Of a stretch of DNA of 64,000 nt, positions 39,801 to 49,037 are shown in pieces; the stretch's first letter is position 1; each line of letters opens with the position of its first letter. The notes beneath the pieces were generated by a model. The model searched no databases. It was not told the origin of the DNA and saw only the letters and a program-made list of their open reading frames with translations. The DNA comes from Chitinophagaceae bacterium (lineage in GTDB: Bacteria > Bacteroidota > Bacteroidia > Chitinophagales > Chitinophagaceae), in contig JAHBTJ010000015.1 of NCBI GenBank assembly GCA_019638595.1, forward strand, positions 62,001 to 126,000, given 5' to 3'. A program made the position numbers and the translations under genes.

Positions 39801-40375
39801 TATCCCACAAAAGAAAAGACCAGCTCCACATTGCTGGCAGAGGGCGCCGATAGCTGAAAATGCCCTTCGCCATTGGTAGTAGTGCCGGTTTGAGTACCTT
39901 TAATGGTTACACTCACGCCTTCCAGCGGCTCTTTGTTTGCATTGGTCACCGTGCCGCTCAGGCTGATGTCTGCGGGAGGGGAGAGGGGCGCAGGGGCTTT
40001 ATCGGGTGCTTCTGCGGCGGCCGCCTTCACTACGATCAACCGCTTATCTATTGTATAAGTTAAAGGCTGATCCCGCAGGCATTCGTTCATTACATCTTCA
40101 ATGTCTGCGTCTTTTACAGTAAAAGATACTGTTTTTGCTTTTCTCAAAACTCCTTCATCCCACAGGAAGGAATAGCCGGTTTGTTTTTTGATTTGGCTAA
40201 AAACCTGCTTTAACGTACTGTTTTTTACAGAAAGGCTGATCTGCTGAGCGTAGGCGTTGGCACTCACCTGCATACATGTTGCAAAAAGCAAAATGGTGGT
40301 CAGTTTCATAATTAACAGTGTTTTGGATAGAACCTTCCGCTCTGGCAACGGAAAGTTGCAAGACAAAATTTGCAT
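36812..40375 (-). CDS. SusC/RagA-family TonB-dependent transporter with STN domain (module 3)
   Basis: This 1187-residue transporter has a signal peptide (IMKLTTILLFATCMQVSA), an STN domain (LKQVFSQIKKQTGYSFLWDE), the regulatory-like domain (ISLSGTVTNANKEPLEGVSV), plug (VVVGYGTQKKVNLTG; TSIGQGGGALVLIDGV) and barrel ending FGVSLTF. The first codons lie in a conserved AGTATGCA context about 22 codons before the signal-peptide methionine, so either could be the true start. With FecR and sigma directly upstream it is the sensor-transporter of module 3. No damage is seen. Confidence 0.94.
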   Translation of the reverse strand: MQILSCNFPLPERKVLSKTLLIMKLTTILLFATCMQVSANAYAQQISLSVKNSTLKQVFSQIKKQTGYSFLWDEGVLRKAKTVSFTVKDADIEDVMNECLRDQPLTYTIDKRLIVVKAAAAEAPDKAPAPLSPPADISLSGTVTNANKEPLEGVSVTIKGTQTGTTTNGEGHFQLSAPSASNVELVFSFVGYTTQTIKAGGQTVFNIVMEEAVSSLTDVVVVGYGTQKKVNLTGAVESVGKEVFENRSMSNTTQALQGAIPNLNLFLEDGKPTRSATFNVRGTTSIGQGGGALVLIDGVEGDPTFLNPNDIESVSVLKDAASAAIYGARGSFGVVLITTKKPVKGKTSVNYTGNYSLQSLSKKPEFVTDAVTWLEHFREAYYNTQGTVPTSINNNTQYYSDDWLERLRAWKASGSAPKTEIADNGDYEYYSNTDWMNLLFKDHTFTQDHNLSISGGNDKSDFFLSGRLYDFGGIYNYNPDTYRSYNLRAKGSLKAYKWLKLSNNMEFANNKYHMPYSALGRSANIQRYIEVSAFPTLPMYNPDGTFTRGGASTLASFIEGNNYQNNNQNLFRNTVGFNTNFFDNTFRINGDFTFRYNDRDYFWKRVKVPYYQNANADAPSYAGDLNGIIYEWTGKTLYTASNIYAEYENTFADKHYLKAMGGWNYETSSYKANSIERNQLLLESAESIQLATGSSIIPGASVSRWKTAGAFFRLNYGFMDRYLLEVNGRYDGSTRFPVEQQWGFFPSVSAGWRLSEEPFWKVSENVFSNVKLRASYGSLGNGNISPYQFLELLSIGNSGRVLDGALNKSTNAPSPIPTGLTWEKATTTDVGIDFSMLKGKLSFNGDYYVRKTTDMYVAGPTLPDIFGAASPKGNYADMTTKGFEVTLNWRDQFIVAGKPFKYQLRATLYDYVSTIDKYYNPDKRFTDYYNGMTIGEIWGFRTDGLFQTDPDPADYINTIFKTSADAVWRAGDVKIRNLDGSRDNMITKGAQTVDNPGDMTIIGNKEPRYQYSFTLSGDWNGFFFSAFFHGVGKQNWYPGTESAFWGQYNRGYNQMPTWHLGNYWTEDNPDAYLPRYAQYNGALGYTNYVPNDRYLQKVSYLRLKNLQIGYTLPDAWISRTGLRNARIYFSGENIASWSPLYKWTKDFMDVSSAIGNTDSDLNSDYNQGAGNSYPILKTFAFGVSLTF

Positions 40376-40387
40376 ACCTTTATACAG

Positions 40388-40480
40388 TTTTGGGTTAATG
40401 AATAAACAGTTCAGACAATTGTTTTTACCTGACTCAATTCCTGCCGGATCCCGGAGCGAACGGAATCCGGCTTTTTAATG
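40388..40480 (+). ncRNA. Predicted cis-antisense RNA with terminator in the FecR-SusC gap (module 3)
   Basis: On the plus strand GCCGGATCCCG (40443-40453) and CGGAATCCGGC (40461-40471) form an 11-position stem with one mismatch, followed by TTTTT. It faces opposite to all genes here. A TAnnTTTG-like box (TACCTTTA, 40375-40382) overlaps the SusC start codon. The following GGGTTAATGAATAAA is shared exactly with module 4. Inferred RNA, not shown. Confidence 0.42.
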
Positions 40481-40507
40481 AGCCCGGCTTTTATATTTTC
40501 TTTTGGT

Positions 40508-41698
40508 TTATTTTTCCATAATTACTTTTTTTCCTTCAAGCCGGCACTTCACCTCGTTTTCCCTGAGCGCTTCCAGCATTCTCGATAAAGGAACATTCCT
40601 GTCAATAATACCTCCAAATGCCTTGTTCGCGATCTTTGCTTTATAAATAATTTCTACATTATACCAGCGGCTAATCTGGTTCATCAGGCTTGCCAGGTGG
40701 GTACCATCCAGCACAAACTGACCGTTCAGCCAGGCGATGACATCATCGGTGTCAATGTTATCGGAAATATTTATTTTACCATCGCTTCGCGTAATTACGG
40801 CCTGCTGCCCCGGTATCAGAAAGGCCGATTTGCCATTGTGTTTTACGGATACCTTTCCTTCCAGCAGGGTTATTTTTAAAGAAGGCTCTTCTTCGTAAGT
40901 ATTAATATTGAACCGGGTGCCCAATACGGTAACTTCCGTATTCTCCTTCAGCACAATAAAAGGCTGTTTTGCATGATGCGCCACTTCCAGGTAAGCTTCT
41001 CCTGTTATCTGCACCTTTCTCTCTTTATCCGGAAAATAAGTGGGGTATTTAAGCGTGCTTTCCGAGTTCAGCCATATTTTGGTGCCGTCTGAAAGCGTAA
41101 TTCCAACTATTTTACTTCCCCGGGGATTTTCAAGCATATTGAATGAAGGCACCTCTTCCACCCCGGTGCCTTTTACTTTATATGCAATTTGCCCGTCTTC
41201 TGATTTTATCAGGTGCACCTGCCCCTGTGTTGCCATTACGCCGTTATGTGCGCTATCTAATATAATTTTTTGGCCGTTAGCGAGAGTAAGTACCGCGTTG
41301 CTGGCACTGGGGGCAGCAATATCGGTATCTGTAATCTTCTGTACCACGTTGTTGGGAGGGCCGGCTTGTAGTGCCCTGTACGCCCAATAGCTGCTGATGA
41401 GTAAAAGCACCGATGCCGCTGCGCCCCGGTATAGCCTGTGCAGGGATACAGCCCGTTGCTTTTCTTTTTTCCCAATGCCCGCCCGGAGTTTTTGACGGCC
41501 CTTTTCCTGGTCAATATCCCGGAAAACATTAAACTCCTGTGTCAGTTGTATATCATCGGTCAGTTCAGCAAATAGGTGCTCATTTTCGGGCAACTCCTGC
41601 CTCCAGGCGCTCAGCAGCACGCTTTCGTCTTCCGTCAGTTCCTCTTTCAGGTATTTTATGATAAGCGCTTCAATACCGGCGTAACGATCAGGTTTCAT
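40508..41698 (-). CDS. FecR-family anti-sigma factor (module 3)
   Basis: This 396-residue protein has an N-terminal cytoplasmic part, a membrane helix (RGAAASVLLLISSYWAYRAL), the FecR domain (NPRGSKIVGITLSDGTKIWL; GEAYLEVAHHAKQPFIV) and DUF4974 at the C-terminus (FVLDGTHLASLMNQISRWYN). It should control the adjacent ECF sigma factor in response to SusC of module 3. The gap of 273 bases to the sigma gene contains a palindrome and word-like repeats. Confidence 0.93.
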   Translation of the reverse strand: MKPDRYAGIEALIIKYLKEELTEDESVLLSAWRQELPENEHLFAELTDDIQLTQEFNVFRDIDQEKGRQKLRAGIGKKEKQRAVSLHRLYRGAAASVLLLISSYWAYRALQAGPPNNVVQKITDTDIAAPSASNAVLTLANGQKIILDSAHNGVMATQGQVHLIKSEDGQIAYKVKGTGVEEVPSFNMLENPRGSKIVGITLSDGTKIWLNSESTLKYPTYFPDKERKVQITGEAYLEVAHHAKQPFIVLKENTEVTVLGTRFNINTYEEEPSLKITLLEGKVSVKHNGKSAFLIPGQQAVITRSDGKINISDNIDTDDVIAWLNGQFVLDGTHLASLMNQISRWYNVEIIYKAKIANKAFGGIIDRNVPLSRMLEALRENEVKCRLEGKKVIMEK

Positions 41699-41821
41699 GC
41701 AAAATGGTTATAACGAAAACAATACAAATCCTCTCTATTTTTATCCCTATCTATATTTAAAACGGGGAATAACGCATTTTGTCAAAAAGAAAACCTGATT
41801 TTTTGAAAATGTTGTTATCGT

Positions 41822-41950
41822 TATGTCAAACATGAAATTGACATAGCTTTGAGCTATCAGCTATTAGCTATCGGCTATGGGTCATGCCAAACAGAAAACT
41901 TCAAACTTCAAACCATAAAATATAAACCCGAAACTTGTAACCTGAAACCT
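41822..41950. repeat. Palindrome and word-like repeats between sigma and FecR genes (module 3)
   Basis: TATGTCAA (41822-41829) and TTGACATA (41838-41845) form a perfect inverted repeat that could be an operator or RNA hairpin. It is followed by degenerate repeats of AGCTATCAGCTATTAGCTAT (from 41852) and then of AACTTCAAAC / ACCTGAAACC words (41898-41950). Relatives of the first family are at 31127-31157 and of the second at 49147-49180. Confidence 0.6.
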
Positions 41951-41971
41951 CTGATCGCTCATAACCCTGGG

Positions 41972-42547
41972 CTACATCATCCCCACTATAAAAAGGATCA
42001 TTCCTTTCACCAGCGCCGTCCGTAAGAGTTGGAGAGCACGCGATTTTTGGGAAGTGACATTTGAAACGGAAATATTCAGCTCACTGGCAATATCCCTGCT
42101 TTTTAAACCCTTTATTACACTCAGCTTGAAAATATTCCTGCACTGTTGCGGTAGTTTTTCCATTTCCTCGTAGATATGCCGGATCATTTCGGCGCGGGTA
42201 GTGTCAATATCTGTATTCTCAATGATTGGGTCGGCTAAAACCTGGAGCTCCTTTTGAATATCCCGGAACTTTCTTTGCGCTCTTAAATGATCCACACAGG
42301 CATTTCGTGTTGTCAGGTACAGGAAACCTTTTATATTCTGTGCACTTGCCATCTTTGCCCTGTTATTCCAAAGTTTGGAAAAACTTTCGATAACGATATC
42401 TTCCGCTTCTTCCTGGTTTTTTATAATGCGCATGGCAAAATAAACAAGCGCCCGGTAGTATTGGGCAAATAACTCATCAAGCGCCTGTTGCTGTCCGTTG
42501 TTCAGGCTGGTAACAATATTATTAATATGGTTGCGGGGCGGCGTCAT
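41972..42547 (-). CDS. ECF RNA polymerase sigma-70 factor (module 3)
   Basis: This 191-residue sigma factor shows region 2 at about residues 25-90 (YFAMRIIKNQEEAEDIVIES, FSKLWNNR) and region 4 at about 125-180 (LPQQCRNIFKLSVIKGLKSR, DIASELNISVSNVTSQKSRA). It ends with a hydrophobic tail (VKGMILFIVGMM). The ATG at 42547 is supported by a promoter-like box 28 bases upstream. Confidence 0.92.
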   Translation of the reverse strand: MTPPRNHINNIVTSLNNGQQQALDELFAQYYRALVYFAMRIIKNQEEAEDIVIESFSKLWNNRAKMASAQNIKGFLYLTTRNACVDHLRAQRKFRDIQKELQVLADPIIENTDIDTTRAEMIRHIYEEMEKLPQQCRNIFKLSVIKGLKSRDIASELNISVSNVTSQKSRALQLLRTALVKGMILFIVGMM

Positions 42548-42574
42548 CTATCAAAATGGCAGGGGATATCCTTT

Positions 42575-42601
42575 CAAAAATAGTCCAAAAATCCTTAAAA
42601 C
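42575..42601 (-). promoter_or_regulatory. Candidate promoter of the module 3 sigma gene
   Basis: On the minus strand TATTTTTG (42582-42575) matches the Bacteroidota -7 consensus TAnnTTTG, with a T-run (TTTT) about 15-19 bases upstream where the -33 TTTG box would lie. The sigma gene starts 28 bases downstream, a suitable leader length. Such AT-rich motifs also occur by chance. Confidence 0.4.
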
Positions 42602-42783
42602 CCGGTAGCGTATATTTTATTCATGATGATTTAACCTGAGATGAGAACAGGTTAGGTTAATGGAGATGCGCCGTCATCAAAAAAAATCCGTTGAGGATGA
42701 TGACGTTTTCCGGATCCTTCGATATAGTAAGGAATATCAAAAACTAAAAAAATAAATTGTTTCAGGAAAAAGCCTGTGGCTAC

Positions 42784-42819
42784 AATGCTGTCCCCAAATT
42801 TGAATTTAGGGACAGCATT
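42784..42819 (-). terminator. Hairpin downstream of the DUF1080 gene (end of module 4)
   Basis: AATGCTGTCCC (42784-42794) and GGGACAGCATT (42809-42819) form a perfect 11-bp stem, with further AAATT/AATTT pairing inside the loop, 36 bases after the DUF1080 stop. It probably ends the module 4 transcript before the module 3 sigma gene. The T-rich tail is clearer on the plus strand. The remainder of the 308-base gap holds no gene. Confidence 0.5.
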
Positions 42820-42855
42820 TGTTTTAAATAAATATAAGAAAGATAAAGCTATTCA

Positions 42856-43617
42856 TTAAAGCTCCCTGATCCAGATATTGCGAAAGCTGATCTCGCTACC
42901 GTGCTCCTGTAACCTGATAGCAGCTTTGCCATGAGGTTTGTAATAAGGTATCCCGATATATTCGATCGAACCCTGGATCTCAAAGTGGTTAAGTACCAGC
43001 ACTCCATTGTGCACCAGGGTTACATAGGCCGGTTTTTCAACCGTTCCGTTGCTTCTAAATTGCGGTTGGGTATAATAAATGTCAAAAGTGTTCCATTCAC
43101 CCGTTTTGCTGGCCGCATTTGCCATTGGAATGACCTGCTTATATATACTGCCCATTTGCCCGTTTGCATAAAGAGGAGTTTCGTTCTGATACGAATTAAA
43201 GATCTGTACCTCGTATCGTTCCTGGAGGAATACGCCACTATTACCCGCATTGTTCCGGTTGGCACTATTTTTTGCGTTTACCGGGATTTTAAATTCAAGA
43301 TGCAATTGGCAATCACCAAACTTTTGACGGGTTTGGATATCACCTGCACCTGATTTAATGGTCATTGAACCGTCTTTCAATGTCCAACGGCAGGAGCTGT
43401 TATCTTTAGACATGATCCAGCTATCAAGGTTTTCGCCATTAAAAAGCACGATGGCATCGGAGGGGGGCGCCCCGTTCGTGCCCGGTGTAACTATTTTGGG
43501 TTTGGGTTCGTCAATTTCTGTAGCTTCAGGCTTGGTAAAATCCTTTTCCCAGGGGCTTTGGGCATAAATAAGCATACCATTTGTTAGCATTACCAGTAAA
43601 AAGAACAACTTCTTCAT
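42856..43617 (-). CDS. DUF1080 (3-keto-disaccharide hydrolase) family secreted protein
   Basis: This 253-residue protein has a signal peptide (LFFLLVMLTNGMLIYAQ) and one DUF1080 domain from about residue 50 to the end (IVLFNGENLDSWI; WTLKDGSMTIKSG; NSGVFLQERYEVQIFNSY; RNIWIREL), a concanavalin-like beta sandwich. Members have been shown to split 3-keto-glycosides, the products of sugar 3-dehydrogenases. It is the only enzyme gene after SusD of module 4, 207 bases downstream, so cleavage of an oxidised glycoside in the periplasm is a reasonable role. Activity on a given substrate is inferred. Confidence 0.87.
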   Translation of the reverse strand: MKKLFFLLVMLTNGMLIYAQSPWEKDFTKPEATEIDEPKPKIVTPGTNGAPPSDAIVLFNGENLDSWIMSKDNSSCRWTLKDGSMTIKSGAGDIQTRQKFGDCQLHLEFKIPVNAKNSANRNNAGNSGVFLQERYEVQIFNSYQNETPLYANGQMGSIYKQVIPMANAASKTGEWNTFDIYYTQPQFRSNGTVEKPAYVTLVHNGVLVLNHFEIQGSIEYIGIPYYKPHGKAAIRLQEHGSEISFRNIWIREL

Positions 43618-43824
43618 GGAGCATAATTTACGTGTGAAATTTTCTTTTAAATATAGTACTTAAGTCCGTAAGGATCAAACAGCTTTCTCCCAAGGTGACG
43701 ATGCTTATACATGTCACCCCCCTATGATGGAGGCACCGCCTGATTGTTTACCCGCAATGATGGGCTTTTTGTTCAGGTCCTACGGCTAAAAAATTATCCC
43801 GTAGCATCGTCTTTCCAGGATGAC

Positions 43825-45567
43825 TTAATACCCGGGGTTCTGTACCAGCTTCGGGTTTTTCTCCATTGTACCCAAAGGGATCGGAAGCCTGTAATTTTTA
43901 TCGTTGGTTAAATTATAAGTTTGGGGAACCACGTTAAAATACTCGTAAGTAACTTCACTGGTTACCGGGTTCTTTACAGGCTCAACACCCCGTACAAAAC
44001 CCTGTAGCTTATGACCTATTTTCCATCTTGTAATATCTGTATATCGCTTATCTTCAAAAGCAAGCTCAATTCTTCTTTCGGTACGAATGATCTCGCGCAT
44101 CTGCTCCTGGCTTACACTGCCATAGGTATCCTGTATGGTAGGCATGCTTACATCTTTTCTGGTTCTTATTTTGTTGATCGCATCTAATACAGATGCATCG
44201 GGACCCACCGCTTCGTTTTGCGCTTCCGCATAACCCAGCAATACATCAGCATAGCGGATCAATGGCCAATCTCCCAGATTTTTCTTTCCCTTGGGACGCT
44301 CCAGCAGCCCGTTTATTCTTTCATCATACGTTTTACGGATATAGTATCCCGTGGGTGTAACCCATGATGAACGGGACCGGTCAACAGCATTGTAAGGATC
44401 TCCTTTTCTTGTATAGATAAAACCATCCCTGAATGGCGCTCCATCGTAAATAATGGATTCATAAAACCTCGGTTCCCGGTTTTCGTAGGGATGAGCCGGG
44501 TCGTACAGTGGAGACTCTGCAATGGTTTTCCCGTCTTTCATGCGGTAGGCATCTACCAGGTCCTGCGTAGGCGCCGATTCAACAATTGAATAATTGATTA
44601 CACCGAATGGTTCTATCACGGCATAAGCGGGACCATACAGGTCTTCCAGAAAACGGGTATCCTGGTCTTCATTGGCAAGAGGATATCTTATTACATAGGG
44701 CAAAATGATTTCAGCGTTATGATTATTGTCTTCAATGTACAACCCATGGTAATAATCCGTTAGCTGATATTTTGCCAGATCCATAACCTGCTTATAACTG
44801 GCGGCGGCTTTTGCCCATAGCTCCTTATTATTGTCAGGATTACTTAGCGGGCTTGCGGCTAGCAGCTCAATATACCCTTTTAATGCCAGTGCCGCTCCTT
44901 TTGTTACCCTGCCCCATTCCGGTTGCTCTACAGGAAGTGATTCGGCTGCTTCCTGGCAGTCCCTGCTTATAAAAGCAGCGGTTTCCTGCGCGGTTGCCCT
45001 TTCCCGGAATATCGCATCGCCCTGTGTTTTTATATCCAGAGGTTCTTCAATAACAGGAAGCCCTCCAAAATATTTAAAGGTGGTCATATAAAACCACGCC
45101 CGCAAAAACTTGGCTTCAGCGATCCGGACGCTTTTATACTCTTCGGTTAATTCCTCAGATTCCCTTACTTTTTGTATGAACACATTACATTTCCTGATGT
45201 AAGAAAAATTCTCATCCCAGGTCCAGTCGTTAACAGCATCGTATCTTTTGATAGTAAATAAAGTATTGCTGGGCGATAACGCACCGCTACGAACTATTTC
45301 CGCCTGACCCTGCCAGGTCTGCACATTCATACAGTTATCTGTCCAGCTTTCACTCCACCAGCCGGTAGTTCTGTAGGGTGGCAAATAGCCATAGATATCG
45401 TTTAAAAATAAGTCGGCTACGGAAGGGGTATTCCAAACTGCCTCTTCACTAACACGGTCCTGGGGCTCAATATCCAGCCATTTATCATTGCACGATGAAA
45501 TGATGATGGTAAAGGTTGTAAAAACTATAGTGAGAATAAAGTGTATTATTCCTTTTAAATTTTTCAT
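43825..45567 (-). CDS. SusD/RagB-family nutrient-binding lipoprotein (module 4)
   Basis: This 580-residue lipoprotein (signal TTFTIIISSCND, then WLDIEPQDRVSEEAVW) is the partner of SusC of module 4, starting 11 bases after its stop. The family signature is complete (KIRTRKDVSMPTI; IIRTERRIELAFEDKRYTDI; NPKLVQNPGY). Its helical TPR-like core and length are typical. The ligand is unknown. Confidence 0.93.
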   Translation of the reverse strand: MKNLKGIIHFILTIVFTTFTIIISSCNDKWLDIEPQDRVSEEAVWNTPSVADLFLNDIYGYLPPYRTTGWWSESWTDNCMNVQTWQGQAEIVRSGALSPSNTLFTIKRYDAVNDWTWDENFSYIRKCNVFIQKVRESEELTEEYKSVRIAEAKFLRAWFYMTTFKYFGGLPVIEEPLDIKTQGDAIFRERATAQETAAFISRDCQEAAESLPVEQPEWGRVTKGAALALKGYIELLAASPLSNPDNNKELWAKAAASYKQVMDLAKYQLTDYYHGLYIEDNNHNAEIILPYVIRYPLANEDQDTRFLEDLYGPAYAVIEPFGVINYSIVESAPTQDLVDAYRMKDGKTIAESPLYDPAHPYENREPRFYESIIYDGAPFRDGFIYTRKGDPYNAVDRSRSSWVTPTGYYIRKTYDERINGLLERPKGKKNLGDWPLIRYADVLLGYAEAQNEAVGPDASVLDAINKIRTRKDVSMPTIQDTYGSVSQEQMREIIRTERRIELAFEDKRYTDITRWKIGHKLQGFVRGVEPVKNPVTSEVTYEYFNVVPQTYNLTNDKNYRLPIPLGTMEKNPKLVQNPGY

Positions 45568-45578
45568 CTTTAATACAT

Positions 45579-48500
45579 TTAAAATGTTAGACTAACACCA
45601 AAAGAAACAGACTTTTGGTTTGCAAATCTATAAGCGCCCCCTGCAGCAGATTCAGGATCGGAGTTGAGATATTCAGCAGTCCAGGTAAATAAATTCTGAC
45701 CGGAAATATAAAATCTCAAAGATTCAGCTTTAACCTTGCTCAACAAGCCGGCCGGAAGAGAATATCCAACATTGAAGCCCTTCAATCGTATGTAGGTATT
45801 GTTTCTCATTGTAAGAGTAGAAGTACGGAAATTATTAGTTATGCTGAGGTAAGACCACCTGGGGAACTTTGCATTGGGAGTTTCAGGCGTCCAGTGATCC
45901 AACGCTTCCACCTGTGTATTACCATTGGAGTTGCCAGGCGCTCCGCCGCCTGCTGCCCCCGGCCTGTTAACACTCATTAAAGTTGCACCCTGGATCAAGG
46001 CGCTTATATCAAAACCTTTCCACGAAGCCGCCAGGTTTAAACCGAATATGCACTCGGGAAAATTCGGGTATCCTATCTTCTTTTCGTCCGTAGCATCCAC
46101 TATACCATCTTTATTAATATCTGCATACTTTACATCGCCAATGGTGTAGAAACCAAAATTTTGTACCGGCGAGGCATCAATTTCCGCCTGGCTTTGAAAG
46201 TATCCCAGGGCTACCAGGCCATACTGGGCCCCTAATTGATTATCGGTACGGCGCCGGTTGGGGTCTTTATATGTTGCCGGATTTTCAAAAATCCGGAGCA
46301 GCTTATTCCTGGCAAAAGAAAAATTGGCATTTACATCAAAAGTGATACCGTTGGCAAAATTATGCCTGCTGCCTGCTGTGAATTCAAATCCCCGGTTCGA
46401 CATTTTTCCTGCATTTTCCTGGGGTAAGGTAATTCCGTATTCTGCAGGAATAGTAACATCGGGATTAAGCAGCATATTATCGCGTACCTGGTAAAAATAA
46501 TCGCCGCTAAAGGATAATAGCCCATTCCACAAAACAAGGTCAATACCAATATTGGTTTGCTTTTGTTTTTCCCAGGTAATAAAAGGATTGGCCGGAGATC
46601 TTTCATACAATCCTGTTCCCAACTGCCCGCCGAGCCTGTAAATTTCATTCACTATACCATAGGTGCTCAGGTATTGAAAAGGCTCACCGGCAAGGTTGCC
46701 TGACTGACCCCAGGAAGCACGCATTTTTAATTCGTTGAGCCAGGAATATTTACCTTTTATAAATTGCTCCTGTCCAATTCTCCATCCGGCGGAAACAGCA
46801 GGGAAATAGCCGGTTCTGAAGCCGGGAGCAAAATAGTAATGCTGATCGCGCCGGCCGGAAAAACCGATCATATATTTATCAGAGTACCTGTAGTCCAGCT
46901 TTAAAACCTGTCCAACCTGGCGGGCCTGTGTTGCACTTCCGCCATTTCCTATATCAGTTTGAACCGAGCTGCCCATGTCGAGAGTGGGAATCAGGATACT
47001 ATAATTCTTTTTAGTTGCGTAAAAATTTTTAGACCTCAGATCACGAATTTCAGTTACAAATAATGCGGTAACTGCATGATCGCCAAAAGTGCGATCATAG
47101 GTCAAAAAACCCTGGGCGGTAATATTATTCGCCCTCGAATAGTTTTGCGCAAAGCTGGGTTTTGATGTGGGTAGCCTTTGGGTATATACAGCCGGCTGTA
47201 CCGTATTGTCAACATCCCAGTAAATGGGATCCGTATTCCATGCTTCACCAAATGTATTAATGCTTTGATAATTAAAAATGCCTTTGATACTTAATCCTTT
47301 CAGGGGCAGTTTTTGCTCGAGCCCTATATTATAGACGGTGTTATCGGCTTTATCAGAACTCATACCTGAAGTATTGATACGACCCACCGGGTTGAAATCA
47401 AACCTGCCTCTTGCCCAATATCCGGGAGTATTGGGGTACCATATGGCGTCGTCAGGAGCAATTTCATACATTCTTCCATAAATACCGAACTGGGCTGTAA
47501 TTTGATCTCCGAATGAGGGCCATACCCTGCGGCCACGATCCGTTCTTACCGTTAAAGAAACTTTCAGCGATTTGTTTATGTCAGCATCGAGATTGACTAC
47601 CCCGTAATATTTTTTGAAATTTTCATTGGGTATCATGGATGCCTGGTCAAAGTATCCGAAGCTCGCATAATAGGTAATGTTTTCCGAGCCTCCTCTAACC
47701 GATAAATTATGATTACTGACAGGGTAATCATGCCTGATGACATCATGCAGGTTATTACTATTAAAATATTTATCGTAATTACCGGCAGGGTCTCCCTCTA
47801 CCACCTTACGGTATTCTTCCAATTCACTATCCGACCATGGAACATTGGTGTCGTTCGGATGATCATTTAAATAAATTTCATTTTGCATGAGCGCCTGCTG
47901 GTACGAATTTAGGGTTTTGGTTAGCCAGACAGGATTTTGAAATCCATAATTGCCATTATAAGAAAGCCTTGCACGGCCTTTAACACCTTTTTTGGTGGTA
48001 ATTAAAATTACACCATTGGCGGCGGCCAGCCCGTAAGGAGCTGCAGCAGCGGCATCTTTTAAAACTGATATATCTTCGATGTCCTGCGAATTTACATCAG
48101 CCATTCGCCCCGGAACACCATCAATAATTACCAGTGGCGCTGCATTTCCAATTGTATTTTGACCCCTGATCCGGATGGTGGTTTCATCCAAACCTGCTTC
48201 TCCGCTGGTTTGGTACGATAAAATTCCTGTAACCCTGCCAGTTAGTTTATTAGCGATATTAGGCACTGCTTCCACTAATTTATCTCCTTTTATAGCGCTA
48301 ATGGAAGATGTTAATGTAGCTTTCCTGCTTTTTCCATACGCCTGTATAACAACATCGCTTAAATTTGAATCCGCACCTTCCAGTATAATATTAAATACAG
48401 TCTGGCTTCCTGCTTTAACTGTTTTACTTTGATACCCTACAAAAGAAAAGACCAGCTCCACGTTATTGGCTGAAGGTACAGATAGCTGGAACCGCCCATC

Positions 48501-49025
48501 CGCGTTGGTAGTGGTACCTGTTTGAGAACCTTTAACCGTTACACTCACTCCTTCCAACGGCTCATCGTTTGTATTGGTTACCCTGCCGCTCAGTGTGATA
48601 TCTGCAGGAGGAGGAGAAAGCGTGCCCGGTAAGGATTGAACGGTAGCCTGTGGGTTGGTTTCGTTTTTCCGCTTAATAAAAATGGTATTTGCCTCAATGG
48701 TAAAATCAAGCTGCTGGTTTTTGAGCGCCTGGTTCAGGAACCTCTCCAGGGGCATATTTTCTCCATGGATTGTTACCGGCTTTGCATTCCTGACCTGGCT
48801 GGCTTTGTAGCTAACAAAATAGCCGGTTTGCTGTTTGATGGTTGAAAATACTTTTTCCAGCGGGACTTCTGTTCCTGAAAAAGTGATTGTTTGGGAAAAA
48901 CCAGTGGCAGCCGTTTGCAAGCAAAGTCCTAGTAGCAGAACAGTAGTAAGTTGCATAACTCGCAAAGTTTTGGATAAGATTCCACGTACACCAACGCGTC
49001 GGTGGATAAAAGCAGTTAATTGCAT
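45579..49025 (-). CDS. SusC/RagA-family TonB-dependent transporter with STN domain (module 4)
   Basis: This 1148-residue transporter has a signal peptide (VMQLTTVLLLGLCLQTAA), an STN domain (LEKVFSTIKQQTGYFVSYKA), the regulatory-like domain (ITLSGRVTNTNDEPLEGVSV), a plug whose first motif is VVIQAYGKSRKATLTSS instead of the usual VVVGYGTQKK, and a barrel ending FGVSLTF. The start in AAAAGTATG is about 23 codons before the signal-peptide methionine, as in modules 2 and 3. It is intact and is the sensor-transporter of module 4. Confidence 0.94.
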   Translation of the reverse strand: MQLTAFIHRRVGVRGILSKTLRVMQLTTVLLLGLCLQTAATGFSQTITFSGTEVPLEKVFSTIKQQTGYFVSYKASQVRNAKPVTIHGENMPLERFLNQALKNQQLDFTIEANTIFIKRKNETNPQATVQSLPGTLSPPPADITLSGRVTNTNDEPLEGVSVTVKGSQTGTTTNADGRFQLSVPSANNVELVFSFVGYQSKTVKAGSQTVFNIILEGADSNLSDVVIQAYGKSRKATLTSSISAIKGDKLVEAVPNIANKLTGRVTGILSYQTSGEAGLDETTIRIRGQNTIGNAAPLVIIDGVPGRMADVNSQDIEDISVLKDAAAAAPYGLAAANGVILITTKKGVKGRARLSYNGNYGFQNPVWLTKTLNSYQQALMQNEIYLNDHPNDTNVPWSDSELEEYRKVVEGDPAGNYDKYFNSNNLHDVIRHDYPVSNHNLSVRGGSENITYYASFGYFDQASMIPNENFKKYYGVVNLDADINKSLKVSLTVRTDRGRRVWPSFGDQITAQFGIYGRMYEIAPDDAIWYPNTPGYWARGRFDFNPVGRINTSGMSSDKADNTVYNIGLEQKLPLKGLSIKGIFNYQSINTFGEAWNTDPIYWDVDNTVQPAVYTQRLPTSKPSFAQNYSRANNITAQGFLTYDRTFGDHAVTALFVTEIRDLRSKNFYATKKNYSILIPTLDMGSSVQTDIGNGGSATQARQVGQVLKLDYRYSDKYMIGFSGRRDQHYYFAPGFRTGYFPAVSAGWRIGQEQFIKGKYSWLNELKMRASWGQSGNLAGEPFQYLSTYGIVNEIYRLGGQLGTGLYERSPANPFITWEKQKQTNIGIDLVLWNGLLSFSGDYFYQVRDNMLLNPDVTIPAEYGITLPQENAGKMSNRGFEFTAGSRHNFANGITFDVNANFSFARNKLLRIFENPATYKDPNRRRTDNQLGAQYGLVALGYFQSQAEIDASPVQNFGFYTIGDVKYADINKDGIVDATDEKKIGYPNFPECIFGLNLAASWKGFDISALIQGATLMSVNRPGAAGGGAPGNSNGNTQVEALDHWTPETPNAKFPRWSYLSITNNFRTSTLTMRNNTYIRLKGFNVGYSLPAGLLSKVKAESLRFYISGQNLFTWTAEYLNSDPESAAGGAYRFANQKSVSFGVSLTF

Positions 49026-49037
49026 ACTTTTGTAGCT

